The notes: generated by a model from the sequence alone, not told the origin. A stretch of DNA of 64,000 bases from CAG-826 sp964504595 (GCA_964504595.1 CAZDEE010000005.1:10862-74861); one strand, 5' to 3'. Counted from the first letter of the stretch, positions 1 to 8,906 are shown. Numbers and translations: made by a program.

Positions 1-29
1 AAGTCCTTTTCTCTTACTCTTCTTGGCAT
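1..29 (-). CDS. Start of an IS200-like / REP-associated tyrosine transposase (partial, runs off window)
   Basis: Reading leftwards from an ATG at 29-27, the visible codons give MPRRVREKD. A good Shine-Dalgarno (TAGGAGA on the minus strand, 44-38) lies 8 bases upstream, so this is a real translation start. Many REP-associated tyrosine transposases (Y1_Tnp family) of Firmicutes begin with a very similar MPR-R-REK peptide. The family assignment rests on only nine residues and is an inference. If right, a single-strand transposase borders the putative defence locus. Confidence 0.5.
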
Positions 30-179
30 AAGTAAATTCTCCTAACTTTTTCTATATTTAACTATATAATAAAGCGATTGTTTTATAAAAAGCAATAATA
101 TTTAATTATTAATATATTTTTTTATTTCTATAAAAATAAATGCACGTTTTAAATTTAATTACTTTAAAATTTATAAATT

Positions 180-1169
180 TCAATTTTTAATTGCGCTCTT
201 TTTATAATTATTTAATGCGGCGTAATATTTTCTTTTAAATTTTCTTTGTAAATGGGATGGTGAAATTATTTTAACTTGTTCACCAAATCTGAAAAAATAA
301 AATTCGATTTGATTATAGGAACAATTAAAATAATACATGTTCCCTTCTTTTTTAAAGTAAGAAGGACGATTTAAATAAAAATTATGATAATTCTTTTCTC
401 CTTCAGAAGTTAACTCTAAGATAGTAAGTGAATCTTCATTAATTGGAAATTGCGCGCCATGTTCAATAGTATCATCTAGATGATTAAGCTCTTTATCTGT
501 AAAAGAGAAGGGTTCATTTGTCATATGAATTTCAGTAATTTTATAAAGTTTTCTTGAAATAAGCATCCTTCCACCTTTTTTAGTATCAACGTAACCGATA
601 AGATAGTTATATAACTCCTCTTTAGTAGTTTTAAGTTTATATGGATCGATTATTATAGTTTCACCTTTTATTCCTGAAAAGATGATTTTCTTTTTTTCTT
701 TAATCGCAGTTAATATTAACTCAGCATTCTTTTTAAAAAGATATCTTTCTCTTTGCCATTGGCTATGTGAACAATAAGAAATTAACATCTCTCTAAAGTA
801 TTGAGAAATAGAACGCTCTCTTAGATAGTATTTTTCAATGATTTGATATATTTTCTCATTACTTTTAGATATTAAAAATTGGATTGAATAATCATAGTTT
901 TGTTCAGATTTTTTTATTTCAGAAGTGTTTATTAATGAAATTAAATTATCCACGTTGCTATTTTTATTAACTTTTAATATTGAACGAATTCTTTTTTCTA
1001 ATTCTTCTTCTTGAAGTAAGAATTCTTCATAATAGTTTTCTAATAACTGGTTAATAAATTTGTTTTTATTAATAGAACCATTTTCTTTTTTAAATTCAAA
1101 GGAATCCATATCATTACAAATAGTGGTATATATTTCTTTTGGTAAATTGACTTTAACTTTGATATACAT
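180..1169 (-). CDS. WYL-domain transcriptional regulator with ribbon-helix-helix-like N-terminus
   Basis: This 329-residue protein has a WYL-type ligand-sensing core at about residues 150-215 (strand, IDPYKLK, then YNYLIGYVDT in place of the canonical W-Y-L, then the RMLISRKLYKITEI strand). A WCX-like C-terminus follows at about 245-325. The N-terminus (3-55) and a second stretch (93-140) each look like a beta strand plus two helices, as in Arc/MetJ ribbon-helix-helix domains, which would replace the usual winged helix. Start chosen at 1169 because GAAGGTGATT precedes it. It diverges from the AAA/helicase pair. WYL regulators commonly repress phage-defence operons, so that role is inferred here. 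The likely operator is the palindrome at 1204-1222. Confidence 0.75.
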   Translation of the reverse strand: MYIKVKVNLPKEIYTTICNDMDSFEFKKENGSINKNKFINQLLENYYEEFLLQEEELEKRIRSILKVNKNSNVDNLISLINTSEIKKSEQNYDYSIQFLISKSNEKIYQIIEKYYLRERSISQYFREMLISYCSHSQWQRERYLFKKNAELILTAIKEKKKIIFSGIKGETIIIDPYKLKTTKEELYNYLIGYVDTKKGGRMLISRKLYKITEIHMTNEPFSFTDKELNHLDDTIEHGAQFPINEDSLTILELTSEGEKNYHNFYLNRPSYFKKEGNMYYFNCSYNQIEFYFFRFGEQVKIISPSHLQRKFKRKYYAALNNYKKSAIKN

Positions 1170-1203
1170 AGTTAATCACCTTCTTTTATTTAATTATACA
1201 TTA

Positions 1204-1222
1204 AGTTCATATAATATGAACT
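1204..1222. promoter_or_regulatory. Perfect 19-bp palindrome, candidate WYL-regulator operator
   Basis: AGTTCATATAATATGAACT is a perfect 9+1+9 inverted repeat in the divergent region between the WYL gene and the AAA gene. A further half site, ATATGAAC, lies at 1286-1293, also between the two genes. A symmetric site next to a divergently transcribed dimeric regulator is the classic autoregulated operator arrangement. That this protein binds it is inference. Confidence 0.5.
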
Positions 1223-1364
1223 ATTTTTATTGATTTAATGTGAATTTTTTATAGTTAATATATAAATATATTATTATTTAAAAAAATATGAACAAATTTT
1301 AATTTTTATTGCGGATTTATAGTTCCTATTTTTTCTATTAAAATTTAATCATGAGGTGATTGAA

Positions 1365-2753
1365 ATGAAAAATTATACTATAAACGATATTGCAGGATAT
1401 GGCAAAGAAAAAGAAGAATTGATGAAAATTATTGAAGTACTCCAAAATAAGAAAGGATTATTTAATAAAGGAGGTTATATTCCAAAAGGATTAATTCTAT
1501 ATGGTCCTCCAGGTAATGGCAAAACACTCTTTGCTAAAGTTTTAGCTTCGAGTTTAAATGTTAGCTTTTTTGAATTTGATGTTAGTAAGCCAAATATATG
1601 CGCTAAGTTAAAGAGACTCTTTAAAACAGCATCTAGAAAAGAACAAGCGATTATATTTATTGATGAGATAGACCGTATTTTAAAACTTGATTATGCAAAT
1701 GATACTCCTGAAAAAGTTATATCTGTTCTAGCAACCTTAATTGATGGCTACTCTACAAAATCTAAAAATTCAATTTTTATTGTTGGAACAACAAATGATT
1801 TTGAAAGTATTCCTGAAGCAATAACAAGACCAGGTCGAATTGATAAAAAAATATTTATTGATCGACCAAATAATGATTCTCGAAAAGAAATAATTACTTA
1901 CTATATTAATAAAACAGAATGTGAATTTGAAACTAATATTGAGAAAATTGTTAAACTCACTAACAAATTTTCATCTGCGGCAATTAAGACTCTTGTTAAT
2001 GAATGTGTAATTAATTCCGATGATAATAATTTTGTTTCAAATGATTTGTTAGAAAGAAAGGTCAATGAAATATTAAATGAAGATATAAGTGTGGATATTC
2101 ATCAATCAGACGCAATTGCTACCGCATATGCAGAATTGGGTCGTTTTGTAGTCGCACGATCTTTTAAAAATGCTGATTATATATTGAATATAAATCAACA
2201 AGGTAGTTCTAGCGGAAGTATTTTTTCATCATGCACTTATTCTTTAAATAGTGACTATGATGATTTTTATGATGAAGATGATGATGAGTATGAAGAAGAA
2301 AAGCAAAATACATCAGAAGGTGGATTAATTTATTCGAAAATGGATATTATTAATGCAATAATGATATTTATGGGTGCGGTTGCGGCAAATATTTTATATA
2401 ATCGTGGGCCATATACAATTGATTATTATTATATATCAGAAGCAAGAGATTTAATAAAATCCGCGATTAAATGTGGGTTTTATGGACTTGAAAATTGTAT
2501 GTATATGGATTTATCTGAAAATAATTACTCTTGTGTACTATCAGAAGAATCCAGACGAAAATTTGAGTTATTAACTAATGAAATATTGCAAGATGCTTAT
2601 GATAAAGCACGCAGTATTGTAAAAAACAAACAAGAAGTTTTTAAAATATTAGTTCCAATACTTGTTTCTAAAAAGACAATTGATGCGGATGAAGCTGAAC
2701 CTTTGATTAAAGATTATTTTAAAAAGATTGTAAAAAAAGAAATAATTTCTTAA
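1365..2753 (+). CDS. FtsH-like AAA+ ATPase with inactivated M41 peptidase domain
   Basis: The 462-residue protein starts with an FtsH/AAA-type ATPase module: Walker A GPPGNGKT at 47-54, Walker B IIFIDE at 96-101, and second-region-of-homology arginines in TRPGR (154-158). No N-terminal membrane segment is present. The remainder follows the plan of the FtsH M41 protease, but the HEAGH zinc site reads AELGR (256-260), losing both histidines, and an acidic D/E-rich insert follows (about residues 300-317). The C-terminal helices still match FtsH. It is therefore probably a cytosolic, proteolytically dead unfoldase or remodeller. Start set at ATG 1365 (GAGGTGAT 6 bases upstream) rather than the in-frame GTG at 1356. 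Helicase gene follows 100 bases downstream; co-function is inferred. Confidence 0.72.
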   Translation: MKNYTINDIAGYGKEKEELMKIIEVLQNKKGLFNKGGYIPKGLILYGPPGNGKTLFAKVLASSLNVSFFEFDVSKPNICAKLKRLFKTASRKEQAIIFIDEIDRILKLDYANDTPEKVISVLATLIDGYSTKSKNSIFIVGTTNDFESIPEAITRPGRIDKKIFIDRPNNDSRKEIITYYINKTECEFETNIEKIVKLTNKFSSAAIKTLVNECVINSDDNNFVSNDLLERKVNEILNEDISVDIHQSDAIATAYAELGRFVVARSFKNADYILNINQQGSSSGSIFSSCTYSLNSDYDDFYDEDDDEYEEEKQNTSEGGLIYSKMDIINAIMIFMGAVAANILYNRGPYTIDYYYISEARDLIKSAIKCGFYGLENCMYMDLSENNYSCVLSEESRRKFELLTNEILQDAYDKARSIVKNKQEVFKILVPILVSKKTIDADEAEPLIKDYFKKIVKKEIIS

Positions 2754-2766
2754 TTGCGGATTAATT

Positions 2767-2809
2767 AGTGATTTATTTATTTTAAATAAATATTTAAATC
2801 ACTTTTATT
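2767..2809 (+). terminator. AT-rich stem-loop between the AAA and helicase genes
   Basis: AGTGATTTA (2767-2775) pairs with TAAATCACT (2795-2803), with additional A-T pairing inside, followed by a T-rich run. It may end or attenuate transcription between the two genes. The long AT loop makes it a weak call. Confidence 0.4.
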
Positions 2810-2853
2810 TATTTATTTATAGTTATTGTTATTATTTTATTGAGGCTTTAAGT

Positions 2854-5800
2854 ATGGATAATATAGTTAAAACATTAATAAAAGGTATAAATCATAAACA
2901 ATGGATTGAAATTGAATATGATAATAAAGAAGGAAATACACGATACTGGATTGGTATTAGAGACTACTATTATAAAAAGAAAGGTGACATTCCTTCACTT
3001 GTTTTAATCGTAGATATTTTTAATCCTGCTTTAGAAGATGGCTATATTAAGAATTCATTTATTTATTTTAATAAAATATTATCCGCACAAGTAAAGATAG
3101 ATACTTATTTTAAAGATTCTTTAGATCTCAATAAAAAAATTAGTAGTTGCCCTGATGATGATTTTTTATCTTATGTTCCTAGTATAGATGAAAACGTTTT
3201 AGATTATTTATATGAATGTAGCATTTTAGATACATCTCCTTATATTAGTAATTATACGCAAGTACTTGGCATTGATAATGAAGTATTAAAAGGTCAATAT
3301 ACTTTATCTTTACAACAATTTAAAAAATTAACTAAGAAATTATCTTTGAATAAAGATGATTATTATATTTTAGATTCATTAGTCATGAATGAAGTTTCGA
3401 TTAATACTAAAAAAGGGCTATATGTAATTGCTTATCGTCCTTTAGTGCTCGATGTTGAAAATAGAGTTTTAACCGCATCAAAAAGGATAATGATAAATAG
3501 ACGTTTTATTTTTAAAGATGAAAGTGGCAAACCAGAAAACGAGATCTCTGCTTATCAATTTTTAAATGAGGAAGATTATTATTTATTAGATGATATTGAT
3601 GTTACTATTGATGAACTTAAAGATGCCCTTGCTAAGAATGTTGATGGGTCAAAAGTGGACTCTTCACCACATATTCTTTCACTTGCGCATCATTCAGTCG
3701 CGGGTTTATTAAAAGAATATCGTGAAATTAAAAAGAGTATTGATGATGATGATCTTAATTATCCTCTTCTTTCTTTTTTTGGAAAGATTAATACTAAACC
3801 AAGAAGAAGCGTTACTTATCCGATTTCGCTTATATCTCCGGCAAATATTGATCAATTATTTGTGATGTATAAAGCGTTAAAATTCCCAGTCACTTATGTT
3901 CAAGGACCTCCAGGAACCGGAAAAACTAAAACAATTATTAACACCATCATCAGTGCGTTCTTTAATAATAAAACAGTTTTAGTTTCTACGAATAATAATG
4001 TTCCATTAGATGGAATTTATGATGGACTTGTTAACATGAAATATATAAATGGTAAGGGGATTTCATATATTATTCCTTTTCCGGTTTTACGATTAGGAAA
4101 TGATGAAAATATTTTAAAGTCTTTAAGAACTATTTTAAATTTAGTAAGAATTGCAGAATCTATTAATTCTGACGCTAACGCGATTGAAAGAGTGAGACTT
4201 CGCTATATTAAGAAAACTGATTCTTTAAATAGAATTATGGAAAAATATGAAGAATATAAAAATTTAAATGAAGTCAAAGAATTGTTGGAAGATAATTCTA
4301 TTCAAGATGCGTTTTCTCTAAAAAAATTTTTATTTGTGGATCCTCAATTAGATGATGTAAAAAGTAAATTAAAAGAAATTGGAAATATTGAAGATAATCA
4401 AGCGGAAATCGATGATTTAATTAAAATTGATAATGATATTTTTATGTATTTATATTTTGAATCTGCAAATAAAATAAAAAAATTAAAAAAATCAAAATAT
4501 TCGCAGCTAATGAATATTTTGCATATGGATGATGATTCTTTAATGCTGAAGGAATTTAAAGGCTATATAAGTGATGATGATAATTTACAAGCTTTATTAA
4601 AAGTATTTCCGGTTATTTTAACTACGAATATGTCATCTTTGAAATTAGGCAGTCCAACTCCACATTTTGATTTAACTATAATGGATGAAGCTGGACAATG
4701 CGCGGCACCATTTGCGATTTCTCCAATTGCTAGAGGAGAAAATTTACTTTTAGTTGGTGACCCAAATCAGCTTAAACCTGTTGTTCAACTTGATCAAAGA
4801 ACAAATGAGATTTTAAAAGAAAAGTTTAATATTCCTTCTGGATATGATTTCTTACAATATTCAATATTAGATATGTTTTTGAACAATGATACAGTTAATG
4901 AAATGATTTTATTAAGATTGCATTATCGTTGCGATCCAAAGATTATTAGTTTTAATAATAAGATGTTCTATAATAATCATTTAAAAATTATGAGTAAAGG
5001 TGTTGAACAAGATCCACTTGTATTTATTGATATTCCTCAAGGAACGGAAGTTGAAAAAAGAAATACGTGTATTGAAGAAGTTGATAATGTTCTTTCATAT
5101 TGTCTTGAACATCAAAATCAAAAGATTGGAATTATTACTCCTTTTAAAAATCAAAGACAATTATTAATACAAGAAATTGAAAAAAATGGCTTATCAGAAA
5201 GAGTGTCAGTGGGAACTGTTCATGAATTCCAAGGCGATGAACAGGATGTTATTATTTTTTCAACTGCGATAAGTAAGAATACTTTACCAGCAACATATAA
5301 TTGGCTTAAAACGAATAATGAATTAATTAATGTTGCAACATCAAGAGCGAAAACAAAATTAATAATGCTCGCTAATGAAGATTATATTGAACAGCTTCAT
5401 TTTTCTTCAAAAGGTGATGATTATTTCTATGAGCTCTATCAATATATTAAGAAAAAAGGAGTTCATTCTGTATCATTTGATAGTAAATTTGGTACTAGAG
5501 CTACGGGACTTAAAACATACAATAGCGAGTTAGAAAGAGCATTTTTAGACAATTTATCACAAGTAATCGCGTGTAATATCGATATTGATTTAGTTTATAA
5601 AACTCAAGTGCCAATGAACTCTATATTTAACATGTTATCGGTAGATGAAACCTACAATTCTTTTTTTTTTAAGAGTAAATTTGATTTTGTTTTGTTTAGA
5701 AAAGGAAATGATGAGGTAGTTGCTATTATAGAATTAAATGGCATCGAACATGAGATTGATGAAGTTGTGAAAAAACGCGATGAAATAAAAAGAACAATAT

Positions 5801-5910
5801 GTCGTAATCATAACGTAAAATTGATTGAAATTAGCAATCGGTATGCAAGAAGATATGAATATATCAAAGAGAGATTATTAACTACTATATTTAAGCAAAA
5901 AAGGAAATAG
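2854..5910 (+). CDS. SF1 (Upf1/DNA2-like) helicase with C-terminal PD-(D/E)XK-like nuclease domain
   Basis: This 1018-residue protein carries a complete superfamily-1 helicase: Walker A GPPGTGKT (351-358), motif II DEAGQ (611-615), motif III GDPNQLKP (635-642), an RLHYRC motif, VGTVHEFQGDEQD and the NVATSRAK motif VI. The C-terminus (about 895-1015) looks like a DUF2726-type restriction-fold nuclease: D944 in KFDFVL and E960-x-N962 in IIELNG, then a KRDE motif. The N-terminus (about 1-85, beginning with a QWIEIEYDNKEG strand pair) resembles a WYL/Sm-like fold, which is tentative. It lies 100 bases downstream of the dead FtsH-like protein and likely shares its promoter. Helicase-nuclease fusions of this type are frequent in anti-phage systems. 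That role is inferred from architecture and neighbours. Confidence 0.8.
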   Translation: MDNIVKTLIKGINHKQWIEIEYDNKEGNTRYWIGIRDYYYKKKGDIPSLVLIVDIFNPALEDGYIKNSFIYFNKILSAQVKIDTYFKDSLDLNKKISSCPDDDFLSYVPSIDENVLDYLYECSILDTSPYISNYTQVLGIDNEVLKGQYTLSLQQFKKLTKKLSLNKDDYYILDSLVMNEVSINTKKGLYVIAYRPLVLDVENRVLTASKRIMINRRFIFKDESGKPENEISAYQFLNEEDYYLLDDIDVTIDELKDALAKNVDGSKVDSSPHILSLAHHSVAGLLKEYREIKKSIDDDDLNYPLLSFFGKINTKPRRSVTYPISLISPANIDQLFVMYKALKFPVTYVQGPPGTGKTKTIINTIISAFFNNKTVLVSTNNNVPLDGIYDGLVNMKYINGKGISYIIPFPVLRLGNDENILKSLRTILNLVRIAESINSDANAIERVRLRYIKKTDSLNRIMEKYEEYKNLNEVKELLEDNSIQDAFSLKKFLFVDPQLDDVKSKLKEIGNIEDNQAEIDDLIKIDNDIFMYLYFESANKIKKLKKSKYSQLMNILHMDDDSLMLKEFKGYISDDDNLQALLKVFPVILTTNMSSLKLGSPTPHFDLTIMDEAGQCAAPFAISPIARGENLLLVGDPNQLKPVVQLDQRTNEILKEKFNIPSGYDFLQYSILDMFLNNDTVNEMILLRLHYRCDPKIISFNNKMFYNNHLKIMSKGVEQDPLVFIDIPQGTEVEKRNTCIEEVDNVLSYCLEHQNQKIGIITPFKNQRQLLIQEIEKNGLSERVSVGTVHEFQGDEQDVIIFSTAISKNTLPATYNWLKTNNELINVATSRAKTKLIMLANEDYIEQLHFSSKGDDYFYELYQYIKKKGVHSVSFDSKFGTRATGLKTYNSELERAFLDNLSQVIACNIDIDLVYKTQVPMNSIFNMLSVDETYNSFFFKSKFDFVLFRKGNDEVVAIIELNGIEHEIDEVVKKRDEIKRTICRNHNVKLIEISNRYARRYEYIKERLLTTIFKQKRK

Positions 5911-5934
5911 ATATAAGTTTTTAAGGACAGAAAA

Positions 5935-5962
5935 CGGTTATTTTTAATAATAATCGCTTTTA
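5935..5962 (+). terminator. Weak intrinsic terminator after the helicase gene
   Basis: CGGTTATT (5935-5942) pairs with AATAATCG (5949-5956), one G-U pair, followed by CTTTTATTTTTT. It would end the AAA-helicase transcript. Confidence 0.45.
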
Positions 5963-6018
5963 TTTTTTATTAATAGCCATTAAATGCACATAAATAATAA
6001 AGAAGAGGAAAGATAAAA

Positions 6019-7734
6019 ATGAATAACATTTTTGAAATTGAGTACATTAGGAAATTTCCTTTTGTTAAAATTGGCAGAAGAAGTTTATTTCAAATAATTA
6101 TTATTTCTTTTTGTGCGGGAGTAATAGGCTTTATTTTAGAAACCTTATTAATTTATATTTTTAGTGGAGTTCTTGTTGATCGTGGCTTTTTGTGCGGACC
6201 TTTTATTCCTATTTATGCTTTAGTAATATTTTTCTCTCTTTTATATATAAAAGTTAATAAACCATCGTTGAGTTATTTTATCAAATTATTTTTTATTTTT
6301 GGTTTTGGAATATCCGCGATTGAATTTGTTGTTGGCAATTTATGTGAATTATTATTGAATGTTGAATTATGGAATTATAATGATGTTTTTCCACTATCTT
6401 ATAAATATGTTAGTTTTACTGTTGCAACTATATGGGGATTATTATGCTCTTTTAGTTTTGTTTATGTAATTCCTTTTTTTAAAAGAAAATTAGAAATAAT
6501 GCCCCATCGTATTTATCCTTCACTTATTATCATTTCTTCTTCTCTTTTTCTTTTAGATTTAATTATCACAATTTTAATAATTGTTAAAAATGGAAAGTAT
6601 TATTCTTTGTATAAAATTGATTCTTCCTTACAGCTAACTTTTTTTATGATAGGAATCGTTTTTTATATTTATGCATCGATTATTTTAGGAAAGTTTATTT
6701 ATCATTATATTTTTAAAATAAAGAAAGTTTTTATAATTGTTTATATCGTAAGTTTATTTATACCAGTATTTTCCGTAATTGATTATATAAATAGATTTGC
6801 TTTACCATTATTTTCTTTTTTAGCTAGATTAGGCTTTATTGTTTTAGCGGTTTATATTTATTTTTTAATGTTTTTGTTTTTAATATTAATAATAGCGAAT
6901 ATTTTTAGATGCTTTTTTACTAATAATAAAAGGCATTATCGTATTTATTTATCATCATCATTAATCCTCTCGATCGTCATTACTTTTTTTGGTTTTTATA
7001 GTGCACATAATCCTTCATTTTCTTATTTAAAAATTGGAGAAGGAAATAATAATTATCGAATTGTATGTGTAAGTGATGTTCATTATAAAACGACCGGATA
7101 TCGACCAGATTTAGAAAAAATGGTTAATATGATTAATTCGGCTGATGCAGATATTGTATTTTTATTAGGAGATATAATAGACGCTAAAAGTGATGATATT
7201 AATAAAAATTATTTCTTTACTAATTTAGATTGTATTAAATCAAAATATGGGATTTTTGCGATTGTTGGAAATCATGAATTGAATTATAATTCGTTAAGTG
7301 AAATAAAGTCTTTATATAATCAAACAAAAATAAAATTATTATTGGATGAGGTTGTTTGTATTAATAATGAAATCGCGGTTGTTGGGAGAATTGATGACTC
7401 ATCTAAACAAAGAAAATCATTGAGTGATTTAATTGAAGGTGTTAATTTACCGATAATGGTTTTAGATCATCAGCCTATAACATTTAACGAAAGTATAAAA
7501 TGTGGTATTAATTACCAATTATCAGGACATACGCATAATGGACAAATGTTTCCGATGAATTACATTGTGAAAATGTATAATTCTTTTTTGGGTGATATTC
7601 CTCTTAGCAGCGGTCTTTATAAAAAAGATAATAAATATTTATTTATTTCCAAAGGTTATGGATGTTGGGGATTTCCATTAAGAACTTCTGGTAGAGGTGA
7701 AATTGCTATTATTGATTTGTTCTTAGATGAATAA
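6019..7734 (+). CDS. CmpB-type membrane domain fused to YkuE-like metallophosphoesterase
   Basis: The N-terminal ~310 residues are hydrophobic with many membrane helices and contain the hallmark of the ABC_trans_CmpB / putative ABC permease family, including DRGFLCGPFIPIYAL near residues 56-70. The C-terminal ~225 residues form a calcineurin-type phosphoesterase: SDVH (352-355), GDIID (384-388), GNHE (417-420), DHQP (483-486) and GHTHNGQ (503-509), i.e. all metal-binding motifs of the YkuE group. YkuE relatives act on phosphorylated envelope substrates such as UDP or lipid intermediates. The substrate here is unknown. The fusion of these two domains is unusual and gives an esterase anchored by a polytopic domain. 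Confidence 0.8.
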   Translation: MNNIFEIEYIRKFPFVKIGRRSLFQIIIISFCAGVIGFILETLLIYIFSGVLVDRGFLCGPFIPIYALVIFFSLLYIKVNKPSLSYFIKLFFIFGFGISAIEFVVGNLCELLLNVELWNYNDVFPLSYKYVSFTVATIWGLLCSFSFVYVIPFFKRKLEIMPHRIYPSLIIISSSLFLLDLIITILIIVKNGKYYSLYKIDSSLQLTFFMIGIVFYIYASIILGKFIYHYIFKIKKVFIIVYIVSLFIPVFSVIDYINRFALPLFSFLARLGFIVLAVYIYFLMFLFLILIIANIFRCFFTNNKRHYRIYLSSSLILSIVITFFGFYSAHNPSFSYLKIGEGNNNYRIVCVSDVHYKTTGYRPDLEKMVNMINSADADIVFLLGDIIDAKSDDINKNYFFTNLDCIKSKYGIFAIVGNHELNYNSLSEIKSLYNQTKIKLLLDEVVCINNEIAVVGRIDDSSKQRKSLSDLIEGVNLPIMVLDHQPITFNESIKCGINYQLSGHTHNGQMFPMNYIVKMYNSFLGDIPLSSGLYKKDNKYLFISKGYGCWGFPLRTSGRGEIAIIDLFLDE

Positions 7735-7790
7735 AATAGTAAATGTCCGCCATAATAATAACGGAAGGAAACTTCTAGAAAGGGAAAAAT

Positions 7791-7997
7791 ATGTATAGTA
7801 GAAATCGTCAAATAACATGTAGACCATGTAAAGAAGAAAATAATTGGGAAATTGAAACTCCGGAGGGAGATGTCTTAGATAGGCATTATCGTAGCCGTCA
7901 AGAATGTTTAGAGGCTGGATTAAGATATGCAGAAGAATATGGTTGCGATTTACATGTTTGCAGCTGTGGATGTCGAAAAGAAAGAAAAATGTATTAA
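7791..7997 (+). CDS. Small DUF2188-like protein with cysteine clusters
   Basis: The 68-residue protein has a central W-E-I-E-T-P ... EAGLRYAEEYGCDLHV region that follows the DUF2188 pattern (short strand, strand, then an A/E-rich helix, final strand). It is flanked by Cys clusters, CRPC near the start and CSCGC at the end, suggesting a small metal-binding or redox protein. A Shine-Dalgarno (AGAAAGGGA) precedes the start and a strong terminator follows. Function unknown. A second DUF2188 protein lies at 14574-14897. Confidence 0.6.
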   Translation: MYSRNRQITCRPCKEENNWEIETPEGDVLDRHYRSRQECLEAGLRYAEEYGCDLHVCSCGCRKERKMY

Positions 7998-8002
7998 TAA
8001 AG

Positions 8003-8026
8003 ACGAGCGTTTAGCTCGTTTTTTTC
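8003..8026 (+). terminator. Intrinsic terminator
   Basis: ACGAGC (8003-8008) and GCTCGT (8014-8019) form a stem with a 5-base loop, followed by a run of seven T. It ends transcription of the preceding small gene. Confidence 0.88.
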
Positions 8027-8079
8027 TAGGAATTTACTCACTGAAGATGTTATACTAAATTGATAAGAGGGTGAGCAAG

Positions 8080-8745
8080 ATGAAACATATAAAAACGATT
8101 ACTTCGGGATTATTAGCCGGAATTCTTATTGGGATAGGTGGATTTGTTTTTGCGTTTGTAATGTCAAAAGCAACAGTGATTGGTGAAAATGTTTTAGCGG
8201 CTTTTCTTTTTTCTATTGGACTTTTATTAATTTGCTCATTTGGATTTAATTTATATACAGGTAAAATAGGTTACTTATTTGATAACAAGCTCAGTTACGT
8301 TGTTGATTTAGGAGAAATGTTTTTTGGTAATTTTTTAGGAGCGGCATTAATGGGATTGTTAGTTAGAGGTTGTTCCTCTCAATTTAAAGATGCGATAACT
8401 AAATTAGAATCAATATGTGAAGTTAAATATTCCCATCCATGGTATACATTTATTCTTTTAGCTTTTGGATGTGGAATTCTTGTTTATTTAGCGGTTCGCC
8501 TTTTTAAAAGTGACCACCACCCAGTTATAAGAGTTTTTGGATTAGTATTATGTGTAACTGTATTTGTTGCTGTTGGTTTTGTTCACGTAATTGCTGAGAT
8601 GTTTTATTTGGTCGCTGCTGGTAGGCTTGAATTAAAGACAATTCTTTATTTGTTATTAGCGGTCATTGGCAATAGTTTAGGAAGTATTTCTATAAATGAA
8701 CTTATAAAAATAGTTAATAAAGAAGAAAAGAAGGAAAGCATGTAA
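8080..8745 (+). CDS. Formate/nitrite transporter (FNT) family channel
   Basis: The 221-residue protein has about six membrane helices in the FNT arrangement. Recognisable features are the glycine-rich first helix (GLLAGILIGIGG), the FGFNLYTGKIGYLF segment, a GNFLGA half-helix, and the FVHVIAEMFYL motif whose histidine is the conserved pore histidine of the family. It should move a small monovalent anion (formate, nitrite, lactate or hydrosulfide). The substrate cannot be read from the sequence. ATG 8080 is preferred over GTG 8071 because the GAGGGTGAG ribosome site then sits upstream. It is followed immediately by the tRNA-Ala promoter. Confidence 0.85.
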   Translation: MKHIKTITSGLLAGILIGIGGFVFAFVMSKATVIGENVLAAFLFSIGLLLICSFGFNLYTGKIGYLFDNKLSYVVDLGEMFFGNFLGAALMGLLVRGCSSQFKDAITKLESICEVKYSHPWYTFILLAFGCGILVYLAVRLFKSDHHPVIRVFGLVLCVTVFVAVGFVHVIAEMFYLVAAGRLELKTILYLLLAVIGNSLGSISINELIKIVNKEEKKESM

Positions 8746-8756
8746 AAAAATAGTTA

Positions 8757-8784
8757 TTGACAAAAGGTTAGTTTATGGTATGAT
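8757..8784 (+). promoter_or_regulatory. Promoter of tRNA-Ala
   Basis: TTGACA (8757-8762) and TATGAT (8779-8784) are separated by 16 bases and lie about 35 bases upstream of the mature tRNA. This is a near-consensus housekeeping sigma promoter that starts within the tail of the FNT gene region. Confidence 0.8.
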
Positions 8785-8819
8785 TATTTGGCAGGCAAAA
8801 GTGTTGCTTGTGTGGTTCT

Positions 8820-8895
8820 GGGGCTGTAGCTCACCTGGGAGAGCGCTTCCATGGCATGGAAGAGGTAGCGAGTTCGATCCTCGTCAGCTCCACCA
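8820..8895 (+). tRNA. tRNA-Ala (anticodon GGC)
   Basis: GGGGCTG (8820-8826) pairs with CAGCTCC (8885-8891), including the G3-U70 pair that is the identity element for alanine. The anticodon stem CTTCC/GGAAG encloses ATGGCAT, giving GGC. The T-arm contains GTTCGATCC. CCA is encoded at 8893-8895. Confidence 0.95.
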
Positions 8896-8906
8896 TTTGA
8901 TAACTA

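Noticed and set aside
1356..1364. GTG at 1356 as the start of the AAA protein
   Set aside because: The GTG lies inside the ribosome site itself; ATG 1365 has correct spacing.
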